Shown: one piece after another, positions 43,011 through 52,243 of the stretch | Layout: each line of letters starts with the position of its first letter | Position numbering within the stretch: the first letter of the stretch is position 1 | NCBI RefSeq assembly: GCF_018687275.1 | Contig: NZ_CP061287.1 | Coordinates: 806,001 to 870,000, forward strand | From: Polynucleobacter sp. MWH-Aus1W21 | Lineage (GTDB): Bacteria > Pseudomonadota > Gammaproteobacteria > Burkholderiales > Burkholderiaceae | Direction of reading: 5' to 3' | DNA length: 64,000 nucleotides | Program-made: the position numbers and the translations under genes | The notes under the pieces: generated by a model | Database searches by the model: none | The model's input: the letters and a program-made list of their open reading frames with translations, nothing else | Told to the model about the DNA's origin: nothing

Positions 43011-44057
43011 ATGGTTTCTCTCGACCACATTGTCGAGGATGCTAAACGTGATTTCCTCGGAGCTGCCGATGCGGCAGCTCTAGAGGACGCGAAAGCCAAG
43101 TATCTCGGTAAGTCAGGTGTTCTCACTGAGCGTTTAAAAGCGCTTGGTGGAATGTCGCCTGAGGAGCGCAAGAGTGCTGGCGCCCAAATTAATCAAATCA
43201 AAACCCAAGTAGAAACTGCATTACAAGAGCGTCGCCAAGCTTTGGCTGATGCTGTGTTGATGCAACGTCTCGCTGCGGAGTCTATTGACGTTTCCTTGCC
43301 TGGTCGTGGCCAAGCAGTAGGTAGCTTGCATCCTGTGATGCGCACCTGGGAGCGTGTTGAAGAGATCTTCCGTTCGATTGGTTTTGATGTAGCAGATGGC
43401 CCCGAGATTGAAACCGATTGGTTTAATTTCACTGCCTTAAATAGTCCCGAGAATCATCCTGCGCGCTCAATGCAGGATACGTTTTATATCGATGGCAAAG
43501 ATTCTAATGAGAAACCTTTGTTATTGCGCACGCATACCAGCCCAATTCAGGTTCGCTATGCGAGCGAGCACGTTAAGAAATACGCTAATGCAGATGTGAT
43601 GCCGCCAATCAAAGTGATTGCACCAGGCAGAACTTATCGCGTTGATAGCGATGCAACGCATTCGCCGATGTTCCATCAGGTCGAAGGCTTATGGATTGCC
43701 GAAAGCGTCTCCTTTGCAGATCTCAAAGGCGTCTATACAGACTTCTTGAGAACCTTCTTTGAAACAAATGAGCTGCAAGTGCGTTTCCGCCCATCTTATT
43801 TCCCATTCACTGAGCCATCGGCTGAGATTGATATGGCTTTTGGAAGCGGCAAGCTTGCTGGCCGTTGGTTGGAAATCTCTGGAGCGGGACAGGTTCATCC
43901 AAATGTATTACGCAATATGGGGATCGACCCAGAGCGCTATACCGGCTTTGCTTTTGGATCTGGCTTAGAACGCTTGACGATGTTACGTTATGGCGTTGAC
44001 GATTTACGTCTCTTCTTCGAAAACGATCTGCGTTTCTTAGCGCAGTTCCCCGCATAA
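43011..44057 (+). CDS. pheS: Phenylalanyl-tRNA synthetase alpha subunit
   Basis: 348 residues: N-terminal coiled coil (1-85) and class II catalytic domain with HPVMRTWERVEEIF, motif 2 HQVEGLW and motif 3 GFAFGSGLERLTMLRYGV. Conserved position after rplT and before pheT. Confidence 0.98.
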   Translation: MVSLDHIVEDAKRDFLGAADAAALEDAKAKYLGKSGVLTERLKALGGMSPEERKSAGAQINQIKTQVETALQERRQALADAVLMQRLAAESIDVSLPGRGQAVGSLHPVMRTWERVEEIFRSIGFDVADGPEIETDWFNFTALNSPENHPARSMQDTFYIDGKDSNEKPLLLRTHTSPIQVRYASEHVKKYANADVMPPIKVIAPGRTYRVDSDATHSPMFHQVEGLWIAESVSFADLKGVYTDFLRTFFETNELQVRFRPSYFPFTEPSAEIDMAFGSGKLAGRWLEISGAGQVHPNVLRNMGIDPERYTGFAFGSGLERLTMLRYGVDDLRLFFENDLRFLAQFPA

Positions 44058-44090
44058 CTAAATCAGCATTACTAAATCTTAGATCGCGCT

Positions 44091-46547
44091 ATGCAATTTT
44101 CTGAATCTTGGCTCCGTCAGTATGTAAACCCATCACTTGATAGTGATGCGCTTGGTCATGCAATGACTATGGCGGGTTTAGAAGTTGAAGAGCAGCATTC
44201 AGTAGCGCCAGCATTTACCAAGATTGTGATTGCACAAATTTTGTCTGCTGAGCAACATCCTGATGCAGACCGTTTGCGTGTTTGTAAAGTAGATGCAGGT
44301 ACTGGTCAAGAGTTACAAATCGTTTGTGGCGCACCTAATGCGCGCGCTGGTATCAAGATTCCTTGCGCCATGGTTGGTGCTGAATTGCCTCCAGCAGAAG
44401 CAGGCGGCAAGCCCTTCATGATTAAGGTTGGCAAGCTGCGTGGCGTAGAGAGCCAAGGCATGTTGTGCTCTGGTCGTGAGCTTGGTTTAGGTGATGATCA
44501 TGAAGGCATCTTAGAGTTACCTGCAGATGCACCAGTCGGAAAAGATATCCGCGAATACCTTGACCTCGATGATCAAATCTTTGTTATTAAGTTAACTCCA
44601 AATAAAGCTGATTGCCTCTCATTAATGGGGATGGCAAGAGAAGTCTCAGCGATCACTGGTGCTGCACTTTGTACGCCAAAGTGGACTCCGCCTGCAGTAA
44701 CAATCGAAGATAAGCGCAAAGTCACAGTAGAAAAGAAAGAGCTCTGCGGACGTTTTGCTGGTCGCGTCATTCGTGGCGTGAATCCTCAGGCTAAAACACC
44801 TGATTGGATTGTGAAACGCCTATCCCGCGCTGGTCAAAGAAGTATTTCTGCATTAGTAGATCTATCTAACTATGTGATGTTAGAAATGGGTCAACCAACC
44901 CATGTATTTGATATAGACAAGTTAAATGGTGATATCAATGTACGCTGGGCTAAAGCGGGTGAAACGCTTGAATTATTAAATGGTCAAACAGTGATTTTGC
45001 AGGGGCCGGATTCTGCAGGTAAGTTGCAAGATGCAGGTGTGGTGGCGGATCAAAATGGTCCAGTAGCACTTGCCGGCATCATGGGTGGCAATCACTGCGC
45101 TGTATCTGATGACACGAAGAACATCTATGTTGAGTCTGCATATTGGTTGCCTTCAGCCATACAGGGCCGTGCACGTCGTTTCAATTTCAGTACAGATGCA
45201 GCACATCGTTTTGAGCGTGGAGTAGATCCACAAAATACGGTTAATTGCTTGGAGTATCTCAGCGCCTTAATTATTGAGGTTTGCGGTGGTCAAGCGGGTC
45301 CAGTAGATGATCAAGTATTAAATGTTCCAGAGCGTAAGCCAGTCAAAATGCGCTTGGCTAGAGCTGAAAAAGTCATCGGCATTCCACTTGCTAGTGAAGT
45401 GGTTGCTGATGTATTTAAGCGTCTTGGTTTTGAATTCAAGCAAGAAGGGGATGCTTTTGTTGTTACACCTCCAAGCTATCGCTTTGACATCGAAATCGAA
45501 GAAGATTTGATTGAAGAAGTCGCACGCATGTACGGCTTCGAAAATATCCCAGATCAACCACCAGTAGCGTCATTAAAGATGAGTGCTAAAGCAGAAGCTA
45601 AGCGTGGTATTCATTTGTTGCGCCAGCGTTTAGCTCTTCAAGGTTATCAAGAGGCAGTGAACTTCGGATTCACAGATCTTGAAAGTGAACAGCGCCTTGC
45701 TGGTGCAAAAGAGCAGGATCTGATTAAGGTGCTTAATCAGATTGCCAATCAGTATGGCGTCATGCGTAGCACACTCTGGGGTGGCTTGTTGGGCAACCTC
45801 AAGGCCAATTTAAACCGCGGAGCAGGGCGTGTGCGCCTGTTTGAGGCTGGTCGTGTATTCAAGCGTGACGCTAGCGTTCAAGAAGAGGCCGGCAAAGTGG
45901 CTGGCTTTCATCAGCCTCAAAAAATTGGTGGCTTAGCTTATGGATCATTTGTTCCTGAGCAATGGGCCAATGCAACACGTGCAGTTGATTTCTTTGACGT
46001 GAAGGGTGACCTTGAACGTGTTTTAGATCCGCTACATTTCATCACTGAAGCTGCGCAGCATCCAGCATTGCATCCTGGTCGTTCAGCTCAGGTGATTTTG
46101 AAGGCTGGCAAAAGCAATATTGCCATTGGTTGGATTGGTGAATTACATCCTGGTCTACAACAAGCTTATGAATTACCGCAAGCACCAGTGTTGTTTGAAT
46201 TAGATTTAGAGCCTATTCGTGAACTCGGCTTACCTGTGCCTGAAGAGTTAAGTAAATTCCCGGCAGTACAACGTGATTTGGCATTGGTAGTGAAACAAAG
46301 TGTTTCTGCGCAATCATTATTAGATGTAATGGCTGCAAGCAAACAGAATTTTGTTCGCAATATTGAGCTCTTCGATGAGTTCAAGCCAAAGGCGGGTTCG
46401 AGCAGTATGGCAGACGATGAAAAGAGTTTGGCTTTCCGTGTCACCCTGTTAAACCCTAATGAAACATTGCAAGATCCCCAAATTGATGCAGTAATGGCTG
46501 CTTTATTGGGTGCCGTTGAGAAAAAGTGCGCAGCCCGTTTGCGCTAG
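44091..46547 (+). CDS. pheT: Phenylalanyl-tRNA synthetase beta subunit
   Basis: 818 residues: N-terminal tRNA-binding domain (KIVIAQILSAEQHPDADRLRVCKVDAG), B3/B4 editing domain, B5 domains, inactive catalytic-like module and C-terminal ferredoxin-like anticodon-binding domain (SKFPAVQRDLALVV, about 718-818). Complete, 33 bases after pheS. Confidence 0.98.
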   Translation: MQFSESWLRQYVNPSLDSDALGHAMTMAGLEVEEQHSVAPAFTKIVIAQILSAEQHPDADRLRVCKVDAGTGQELQIVCGAPNARAGIKIPCAMVGAELPPAEAGGKPFMIKVGKLRGVESQGMLCSGRELGLGDDHEGILELPADAPVGKDIREYLDLDDQIFVIKLTPNKADCLSLMGMAREVSAITGAALCTPKWTPPAVTIEDKRKVTVEKKELCGRFAGRVIRGVNPQAKTPDWIVKRLSRAGQRSISALVDLSNYVMLEMGQPTHVFDIDKLNGDINVRWAKAGETLELLNGQTVILQGPDSAGKLQDAGVVADQNGPVALAGIMGGNHCAVSDDTKNIYVESAYWLPSAIQGRARRFNFSTDAAHRFERGVDPQNTVNCLEYLSALIIEVCGGQAGPVDDQVLNVPERKPVKMRLARAEKVIGIPLASEVVADVFKRLGFEFKQEGDAFVVTPPSYRFDIEIEEDLIEEVARMYGFENIPDQPPVASLKMSAKAEAKRGIHLLRQRLALQGYQEAVNFGFTDLESEQRLAGAKEQDLIKVLNQIANQYGVMRSTLWGGLLGNLKANLNRGAGRVRLFEAGRVFKRDASVQEEAGKVAGFHQPQKIGGLAYGSFVPEQWANATRAVDFFDVKGDLERVLDPLHFITEAAQHPALHPGRSAQVILKAGKSNIAIGWIGELHPGLQQAYELPQAPVLFELDLEPIRELGLPVPEELSKFPAVQRDLALVVKQSVSAQSLLDVMAASKQNFVRNIELFDEFKPKAGSSSMADDEKSLAFRVTLLNPNETLQDPQIDAVMAALLGAVEKKCAARLR

Positions 46548-46596
46548 GTTTAATATTAGATATAAATCAAATAATTAGTTACCAAAGAGACTAGCA

Positions 46597-46920
46597 ATGA
46601 CCGAATTGATTTCTAACGATACCGTTACTAAGAATGAGCTTTCAGAGGCTCTCTTTGATCAGGTTGGATTGAACAAGCGTGAAGCGAAAGACATGATTGA
46701 TGCTTTCTTTGATCGTATTGGCCAATCACTTGAGACGGGTGTGGAAGTGAAGATCTCCGGTTTTGGTAATTTCCAGTTGCGCAATAAATCGGCTCGTCCT
46801 GGCCGAAATCCAAAGACAGGTCAAATGATTCCGATTGCTGCTAGACGTGTCGTTACTTTTCACGCCAGTCAAAAGCTTAAAGATGTAGTGGAGTCACATG
46901 CTCGAGAAAACCGAGTTTGA
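46597..46920 (+). CDS. ihfA: Integration host factor alpha subunit
   Basis: 107 residues of the HU/IHF family: KNELSEALFDQVGLNKREAKDMIDAFF and the DNA arm GRNPKTGQMIPIAARRVVTFHAS with the intercalating proline. Bends DNA as a heterodimer with IhfB. Its 3' end overlaps the MerR-type gene by 23 bases. Confidence 0.97.
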   Translation: MTELISNDTVTKNELSEALFDQVGLNKREAKDMIDAFFDRIGQSLETGVEVKISGFGNFQLRNKSARPGRNPKTGQMIPIAARRVVTFHASQKLKDVVESHARENRV

Positions 46921-47248
46921 TGCTAGCTCAGTACTGCTGAGCTCTCAACTTCCCCCTATACCAGCTAAACGCTATTTCACTATTGGTGAAGTGGCCGATC
47001 TTTGCGGTGTCCGTTCACATGTTCTACGCTATTGGGAACAAGAGTTTTCCCAGTTAAGTCCGCAAAAACGACGTGGTAACCGTCGCTACTACCAGCATCA
47101 CGAGGTAGTTCTCATTAGAAAAATTCGCTCACTTCTCTATGAAGAGGGTTTTACGATTAGTGGCGCACGTAATCGCCTAGAAGAAGCTCGCGGAGACCTA
47201 CGTTTACGCGAAGAATTGCAAGCAGTTCTGCAGATTCTCTCTAAATAG
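46898..47248 (+). CDS. MerR-family transcriptional regulator
   Basis: 116 residues. MerR HTH at about 27-95: YFTIGEVADLCGVRSHVLRYWEQEFSQLSPQKRRGNRRYYQHHEVVLIRKI. No effector-binding domain with cysteines, so it is one of the small MerR proteins that usually follow ihfA in Beta- and Gammaproteobacteria. Target unknown. Start ATG 46898 lies inside ihfA. Confidence 0.93.
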   Translation: MLEKTEFDASSVLLSSQLPPIPAKRYFTIGEVADLCGVRSHVLRYWEQEFSQLSPQKRRGNRRYYQHHEVVLIRKIRSLLYEEGFTISGARNRLEEARGDLRLREELQAVLQILSK

Positions 47249-47273
47249 TTACTGCTACAATTTCGTCTTTCGT

Positions 47274-47350
<77 letters not shown>

Positions 47351-47382
47351 TCTAATTGCTTCTTTCACCAAAAACACCTTCC

Positions 47383-47796
47383 ATGACAAGCACTGAAAAA
47401 CCTATTGAATATTTTGGTCTCAAGATACCTTTCTTGGCACATTTAGGCGTTGTGCCTGAGTTTGCAAAAGATGGCAAGTCTCGGATTAGTTTGGACTTAA
47501 AGCCCGAATATGAGAATAGTTTTGGTATTGCTCATGGCGGTGTCATCATGACCCTCTTGGATTTTGCGATGGGTGCAGCAGCAAGAAGTACTACGGACAT
47601 TCCTTTGGGTGCCATGACAATTGATATGTCGGTCAGTTTTCTACGCCCCAGTACCGGCAAAATCGTAGTGGAGGGCACCATCCTCAAGCCGGGTAAAACA
47701 ATTAATTATTGTGAGGCCGTTGTTTTGAATGAGGCAGGTGAGATAACAGCTAAATCTAGCGGTACTTTTATGCTCAGAAAATCGAGTGCGCCTTAA
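47383..47796 (+). CDS. PaaI-type hotdog thioesterase
   Basis: 137 residues from ATG 47383 (frame open from 47356). PEYENSFGIAHGGVIMTLLDFAMGAAARS is the PaaI/YdiI-type active region with HGG and the catalytic aspartate, followed by MTIDMSVSFLRPSTGKIVVEG. Hydrolyses an acyl-CoA; substrate unknown. Confidence 0.88.
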   Translation: MTSTEKPIEYFGLKIPFLAHLGVVPEFAKDGKSRISLDLKPEYENSFGIAHGGVIMTLLDFAMGAAARSTTDIPLGAMTIDMSVSFLRPSTGKIVVEGTILKPGKTINYCEAVVLNEAGEITAKSSGTFMLRKSSAP

Positions 47797-47978
47797 TTAA
47801 GCATAGTATTTATAATAATTATGTCTTTTATTTAATTTTATAAATAAAGTACTAATATATTTAGGTTAATAATCCATTAATATATATAGTCGTGGGGGAT
47901 TAATTTATATATAATTACTCTCTAATGCAGTTTATTTACACTGCATATAACTACTTATTATTCGGAGAGTGAAAAAAT
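47797..47978 (+). promoter_or_regulatory. Strongly AT-rich upstream region of the H-NS-like gene
   Basis: 182 bases, dominated by A/T (for example ATTAATATATATAG and ATTTATATATAATTAC), much richer than its surroundings. Such tracts are the preferred binding sites of H-NS-type proteins, so the downstream gene may repress itself. The inverted pair ATGCAGT-N9-ACTGCAT lies at about 47925-47947. Confidence 0.5.
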
Positions 47979-48263
47979 ATGCCTTCTTATAAAGAGCTTT
48001 TAGCCCAACGCGAACAGTTGGATAAACAGATTAAAGAAGCAATAGCCCTAGAAAAGGCAGATGGCATTGCCAAGGCAAAGCTAATTATTGAGCAATACAA
48101 CCTAACGGCTGCAGATTTATTTAGTCGTAAGGCTGGGCTTAAGAGCGCTGGCGGTAAGGTTGCTCCAAAGTATCGAAATCCCTCTACAGGTGAAACCTGG
48201 ACTGGTCGCGGCAAAGCGCCTAAATGGATTGAGGGAAGAGATCGTAGCGGATATTTGATCTAA
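47979..48263 (+). CDS. H-NS-like nucleoid-associated protein
   Basis: 94 residues: N-terminal coiled-coil oligomerisation region (about 1-45) and C-terminal DNA-binding part KYRNPSTGETWTGRGKAPKWIEG, the TWTGRGxxPxW AT-hook-like loop of the H-NS family in Burkholderiales. Silences AT-rich DNA. RBS GGAGAG before ATG 47979; a strong terminator follows. Confidence 0.94.
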   Translation: MPSYKELLAQREQLDKQIKEAIALEKADGIAKAKLIIEQYNLTAADLFSRKAGLKSAGGKVAPKYRNPSTGETWTGRGKAPKWIEGRDRSGYLI

Positions 48264-48288
48264 CCCCATGTTGTTTAAGATTTAGTAC

Positions 48289-48316
48289 AAAAGGCCGCTA
48301 AAAGCGGCCTTTTTTA
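48289..48316 (+). terminator. Rho-independent terminator after H-NS-like gene
   Basis: Stem AAGGCCGCT/AGCGGCCTT with an AAA loop and a long T run; A residues on the left flank would let it serve the convergent gene at 48342 also. Confidence 0.93.
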
Positions 48317-48341
48317 TTGAGTATCCAGTTCCTGGGCAATA

Positions 48342-49040
48342 CTAGGCGCATTTTCTGGCAAGGGCCTCCACAAATAGGGGTTCCAATAGATCGTGCCTGC
48401 TGCCATGAGTCCAATGTCCTTCAGTCTCCGGATTGGTTGCAGGGTAGCCAATGATGAGGGGATTGTGGTCTATTAAGCCGTTTTCGAGCTCCTTTTTGAT
48501 ACTTTCGCTAAATGAGGGCTTACCCCCTGAATTTTCATCCGCAAGAGTGACTACACCAGGATGCAGCTTAATAAAACCTTCATCCACTAGTATAGGTATA
48601 CGCTGTGTGTCCTTGTTTTTGCTCAAATAATGGATTAAATGAACTTGTTCTACCGGTGGAATAAGTGCGTCCAAAAAGATCAAATCTGGGGCTATGGAAA
48701 CGGCTTTCATGAGGCCCTCTAGACTATCGACCGCCATTTCCATATCCACTTTGAGCTGCCAATCAGCAATAGCCTCTATTAATTCCTGCCCATTTTCAGA
48801 TCTTCTAAATATCCCCATAGCAACGCAGTTTTGGGTTGTCTTTTGGCGCATAGCCCTCTTTCGACGTTGTAACTGTTGCTCTAATGAGCTAGCCAATATC
48901 CGGCGGTGTCCTCCCCGAGTTTTCCAGGCAACTAATTCACCCAATTCCACCATTTTCTGAACAGTGCCCAAGGAAACTTGTAAAACCTTGGCGCTTTGGC
49001 GGGTGCTGAGATATTCCGTTTCTGGGGTAAGTGATTTCAT
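48342..49040 (-). CDS. HTH (excisionase/MerR-like) protein with receiver-like domain
   Basis: 232 residues. An N-terminal winged HTH (about 9-52) reads LSTRQSAKVLQVSLGTVQKMVELGELVAWKTRGGHRRI, the excisionase-type DNA-binding pattern. After a basic linker comes a receiver-like domain (about 70-155) with D124 in PDLIFLDALIPP at the phosphoacceptor position, but the upstream acidic pair is not evident, so phosphorylation is doubtful. The last 60 residues match nothing I know. Divergent from sucA, which it may regulate (inference). Confidence 0.75.
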   Translation of the reverse strand: MKSLTPETEYLSTRQSAKVLQVSLGTVQKMVELGELVAWKTRGGHRRILASSLEQQLQRRKRAMRQKTTQNCVAMGIFRRSENGQELIEAIADWQLKVDMEMAVDSLEGLMKAVSIAPDLIFLDALIPPVEQVHLIHYLSKNKDTQRIPILVDEGFIKLHPGVVTLADENSGGKPSFSESIKKELENGLIDHNPLIIGYPATNPETEGHWTHGSRHDLLEPLFVEALARKCA

Positions 49041-49269
49041 ATTTCCCTTAATTTCATTTAATTGTTTGAAGATTTAGAGAATAAAAATCAAAATCATTTG
49101 AATCTGTCGGTAATCCTTTAAAGCGAGGTAGGAATCTTCTTATTAATGACCTTAAATACGGGGATAACCCCAAAACCCCTTAAATCAGGGAAAGCCCTTT
49201 ATGTATCAATGGTCATTCGTGTTAAATTACTGGTGTAGTAAAGGTATTTGCACAGATCAATTCGTGAAG

Positions 49270-49331
49270 CGGTATAGCCGTAGAGCGGATGGTTTTAACC
49301 ACAGTTTTTAATCGGGAAACCCGATGAAAGG
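49270..49331 (+). promoter_or_regulatory. Structured leader upstream of sucA (candidate sucA RNA motif)
   Basis: Three small hairpins in 62 bases: CGG-TATAG-CCG (49270-49280), TGGTT-TT-AACCA (49290-49301) and ATCGGG-AAA-CCCGAT (49311-49325), the last directly joined to the ribosome-binding site GAAAGG. A conserved cis-regulatory sucA RNA motif has been described in Burkholderiales upstream of sucA; the position and its contact with the RBS fit, but I cannot test the consensus here. Confidence 0.5.
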
Positions 49332-49339
49332 TGAGCATC

Positions 49340-52195
49340 ATGATGCAGGATCAAAGAGATAACTCCTATCTCTTCGGCGGAAACGCACCCTATGTAGAAG
49401 AACTCTACGAATCCTACTTGCACGATCCAGCTTCTGTAGCTGATCATTGGCGAGATTATTTCGATAACGTGAAACAGGTTCCAGCGGTTGACGGTTCATC
49501 TCGAACTGACATTGCACATGGACCGATTGTTGCTTCATTTGCTGAGCGCGCTAAGCAAGGTCCTATCAGAACAATTTCTGATTCGGCTGACTCAGAAATG
49601 GGCCGCAAGCGCGTTGCTGTTCAGCAGTTAATTGCCGCGTATCGTAACGTTGGCAATCGCTGGGCAAACTTAGATCCATTAAAGCGGACAGAGCGCCAGG
49701 ATATTCCTGAGTTAGACCCCGCTTTCTATGGTTTCACTGATGGCGATATGGATATCGTCTTCAATACTAGTAATACATTCTTCGGCAAGAACGAAATGTC
49801 TTTGCGCGATTTGCTGCAAGCATTACGTGAGACTTACTGCGGCACGATTGGTGTTGAGTTCATGTTTATTGCCGACCAAAAGATTAAGAAGTGGTGGCAG
49901 GAAAAGCTCGAATCCATTCGCTCTACTCCAAGCTTCAATGTCGATGAAAAGCGCCAAATCCTGGACCGCGTTACCGCTGCTGAAGGCCTTGAGCGTTATC
50001 TCCAGGCTAAGTACGTTGGTCAAAAGCGCTTCTCCCTAGAGGGTGGAGAGAGCTTTATTGCCTGTATGGATGAGTTGATTCGTGATGCTGGCAATAAAGG
50101 CATTCAAGAGATTGTGATTGGAATGGCCCACCGCGGTCGTCTGAATGTACTGGTCAATACTTTGGGCAAAATGCCAACAGATCTATTTGCTGAGTTTGAG
50201 CACAAGGGTCCAGAAACATTGCCAGCAGGTGACGTGAAGTATCACCAAGGTTTCTCAAGCGATATTTCAACTCCAGGCGGTCCGGTTCACTTGTCATTGG
50301 CATTTAACCCATCCCATTTAGAAATCGTCAACCCAGTTGTTGAAGGTTCGGCACGTGCCCGTATGGAGCGTCGTGGCGATATGTTGGGTGAGCAGGTAAT
50401 GCCGGTCTTGGTTCACGGTGATGCTGCGATTGCGGGTCAGGGCGTGATGCAAGAAACATTGGCAATGTCTGAGGTACGTGGCTATTCCACGGGCGGCACG
50501 ATGCATATCGTAATTAATAACCAAATTGGTTTCACAACTTCAGATCCACGCGACTTGCGTTCAAGCTTGTATTGCACGGACATCATGAAAATTGTAGATG
50601 CACCGGTTTTGCACGTAAACGGTGATGATCCTGAAGCAGTAGTGTTGGCGACTAAGTTGGCTGTAGAGTTCCGCATGAAGTTCCACAAGGACGTTGCGGT
50701 TGACATCATCTGCTTCCGTAAATTGGGTCACAACGAGCAAGATACGCCTGCAATGACTCAGCCTTTGATGTACAAAATCATTGCTGCGCACCCTGGCACA
50801 CGCAAGCTCTATGCTGACAAGCTAGAAACTCAAGGCGTATTGCCTGCTGGTACTGGCGACTTGATGGTTAAAGAATACCGTGCTGCGATGGATGAGGGTA
50901 GGCAGACATCTGACCCAGTGTTGAGTAACTTCAAGGGTAAGTTTGCAGTAGATTGGTCTCCATTCTTGAATAAGAAGTGGACTGACGAAGCCGATACGGC
51001 AATTCCATTAACTGAGTGGAAGCGTTTGGCTGAGAAGATCTCTACTATTCCTGAAGGTTTTAAAGCACATCCATTGGTTGCCAAGGTTTATAACGACCGC
51101 GCTGCAATGGGTCGTGGTGAGGCTAATGTTGACTGGGGTATGGGCGAGCACATGGCTTTCGCATCGCTGGTTGCTAGTGGCTACCCTGTACGTTTGTCTG
51201 GTGAAGATAGCGGGCGCGGCACCTTTACTCACCGTCATGCGGTGTTGCATGAGCAAAACCGTGAGAAGTGGGATACCGGTACTTACATCGCGCTTCAGCA
51301 TGTTACTAAGGACCAAGCACCATTTGTGGTAATTGACTCCATTCTTTCCGAAGAGGCTGTACTTGGTTTTGAGTATGGCTATGCTGCCGCTGAGCCAAAT
51401 ACTTTGACTATCTGGGAAGCTCAGTTTGGTGACTTTGCTAACGGCGCTCAAGTGGTGATTGACCAGTTCATCGCCTCTGGTGAAGTGAAGTGGGGTCGTG
51501 CAAATGGCTTGGTTATGATGTTGCCGCACGGCTATGAAGGCCAAGGCCCAGAGCATTCATCAGCGCGTTTAGAGCGTTACATGCAATTGTGCGCTGATAC
51601 GAATATGCAGGTGATTCAGCCAACGACTGCAGCGCAAATCTTCCACGTATTGCGTCGTCAGATGATTCGTCAGTTCCGCAAACCGCTGATCTTGATGACA
51701 CCAAAATCATTGCTCCGTAATAAAGAAGCTGCATCCCCATTGTCTGAATTTACGAAGGGTGGCTTCCAAACTGTAATCGGTGAACGCGATGATTCTATCG
51801 ATGCTAAGCAGGTGACTCGTTTGGTAATGTGTTCCGGCAAGGTCTATTACGACTTGGTTAAGCAACGCGCCGAAAAGAAGCTGGGTGATGTAGCCATCAT
51901 TCGCTTGGAGCAAATGTATCCATTCCCGCATAAAGCATTGACTGCTGAATTGAAGAAATATCCAAAGCTAGAAGAGGTTGTGTGGTGTCAAGATGAGCCA
52001 CAAAACCAAGGCGCTTGGTTCTTCGTGCAACACAATATCTTGGAAAACATGTCTGATGGCATGAAGTTGGGTTATGCAGGCCGTCCTGCATCAGCATCAC
52101 CAGCTTGTGGTTATGCCCACCTCCACCAAGAACAGCAGAAGTCATTATTAAATGCGGCATTTGCCAAATTAAAAGGTTACGTGATTACGAAATAA
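49340..52195 (+). CDS. sucA: 2-oxoglutarate dehydrogenase E1 component
   Basis: 951 residues from ATG 49340 (GTG 49331 overlaps the RBS; ATG 49343 is also possible). N-terminal FGGNAPYVEELYESYLHDPASVADHW, thiamine-diphosphate site region GMAHRGRLNVLVNTLGK and EDSGRGTFTHRHAVLHEQ of the transketolase-like part. Decarboxylates 2-oxoglutarate and transfers succinyl to the SucB lipoyl group in the TCA cycle. First gene of sucA-sucB-lpdA-zapE. Confidence 0.98.
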   Translation: MMQDQRDNSYLFGGNAPYVEELYESYLHDPASVADHWRDYFDNVKQVPAVDGSSRTDIAHGPIVASFAERAKQGPIRTISDSADSEMGRKRVAVQQLIAAYRNVGNRWANLDPLKRTERQDIPELDPAFYGFTDGDMDIVFNTSNTFFGKNEMSLRDLLQALRETYCGTIGVEFMFIADQKIKKWWQEKLESIRSTPSFNVDEKRQILDRVTAAEGLERYLQAKYVGQKRFSLEGGESFIACMDELIRDAGNKGIQEIVIGMAHRGRLNVLVNTLGKMPTDLFAEFEHKGPETLPAGDVKYHQGFSSDISTPGGPVHLSLAFNPSHLEIVNPVVEGSARARMERRGDMLGEQVMPVLVHGDAAIAGQGVMQETLAMSEVRGYSTGGTMHIVINNQIGFTTSDPRDLRSSLYCTDIMKIVDAPVLHVNGDDPEAVVLATKLAVEFRMKFHKDVAVDIICFRKLGHNEQDTPAMTQPLMYKIIAAHPGTRKLYADKLETQGVLPAGTGDLMVKEYRAAMDEGRQTSDPVLSNFKGKFAVDWSPFLNKKWTDEADTAIPLTEWKRLAEKISTIPEGFKAHPLVAKVYNDRAAMGRGEANVDWGMGEHMAFASLVASGYPVRLSGEDSGRGTFTHRHAVLHEQNREKWDTGTYIALQHVTKDQAPFVVIDSILSEEAVLGFEYGYAAAEPNTLTIWEAQFGDFANGAQVVIDQFIASGEVKWGRANGLVMMLPHGYEGQGPEHSSARLERYMQLCADTNMQVIQPTTAAQIFHVLRRQMIRQFRKPLILMTPKSLLRNKEAASPLSEFTKGGFQTVIGERDDSIDAKQVTRLVMCSGKVYYDLVKQRAEKKLGDVAIIRLEQMYPFPHKALTAELKKYPKLEEVVWCQDEPQNQGAWFFVQHNILENMSDGMKLGYAGRPASASPACGYAHLHQEQQKSLLNAAFAKLKGYVITK

Positions 52196-52243
52196 TCGTC
52201 TTCATAACTCAACATACACACATACATATAAACAGGATTAATC

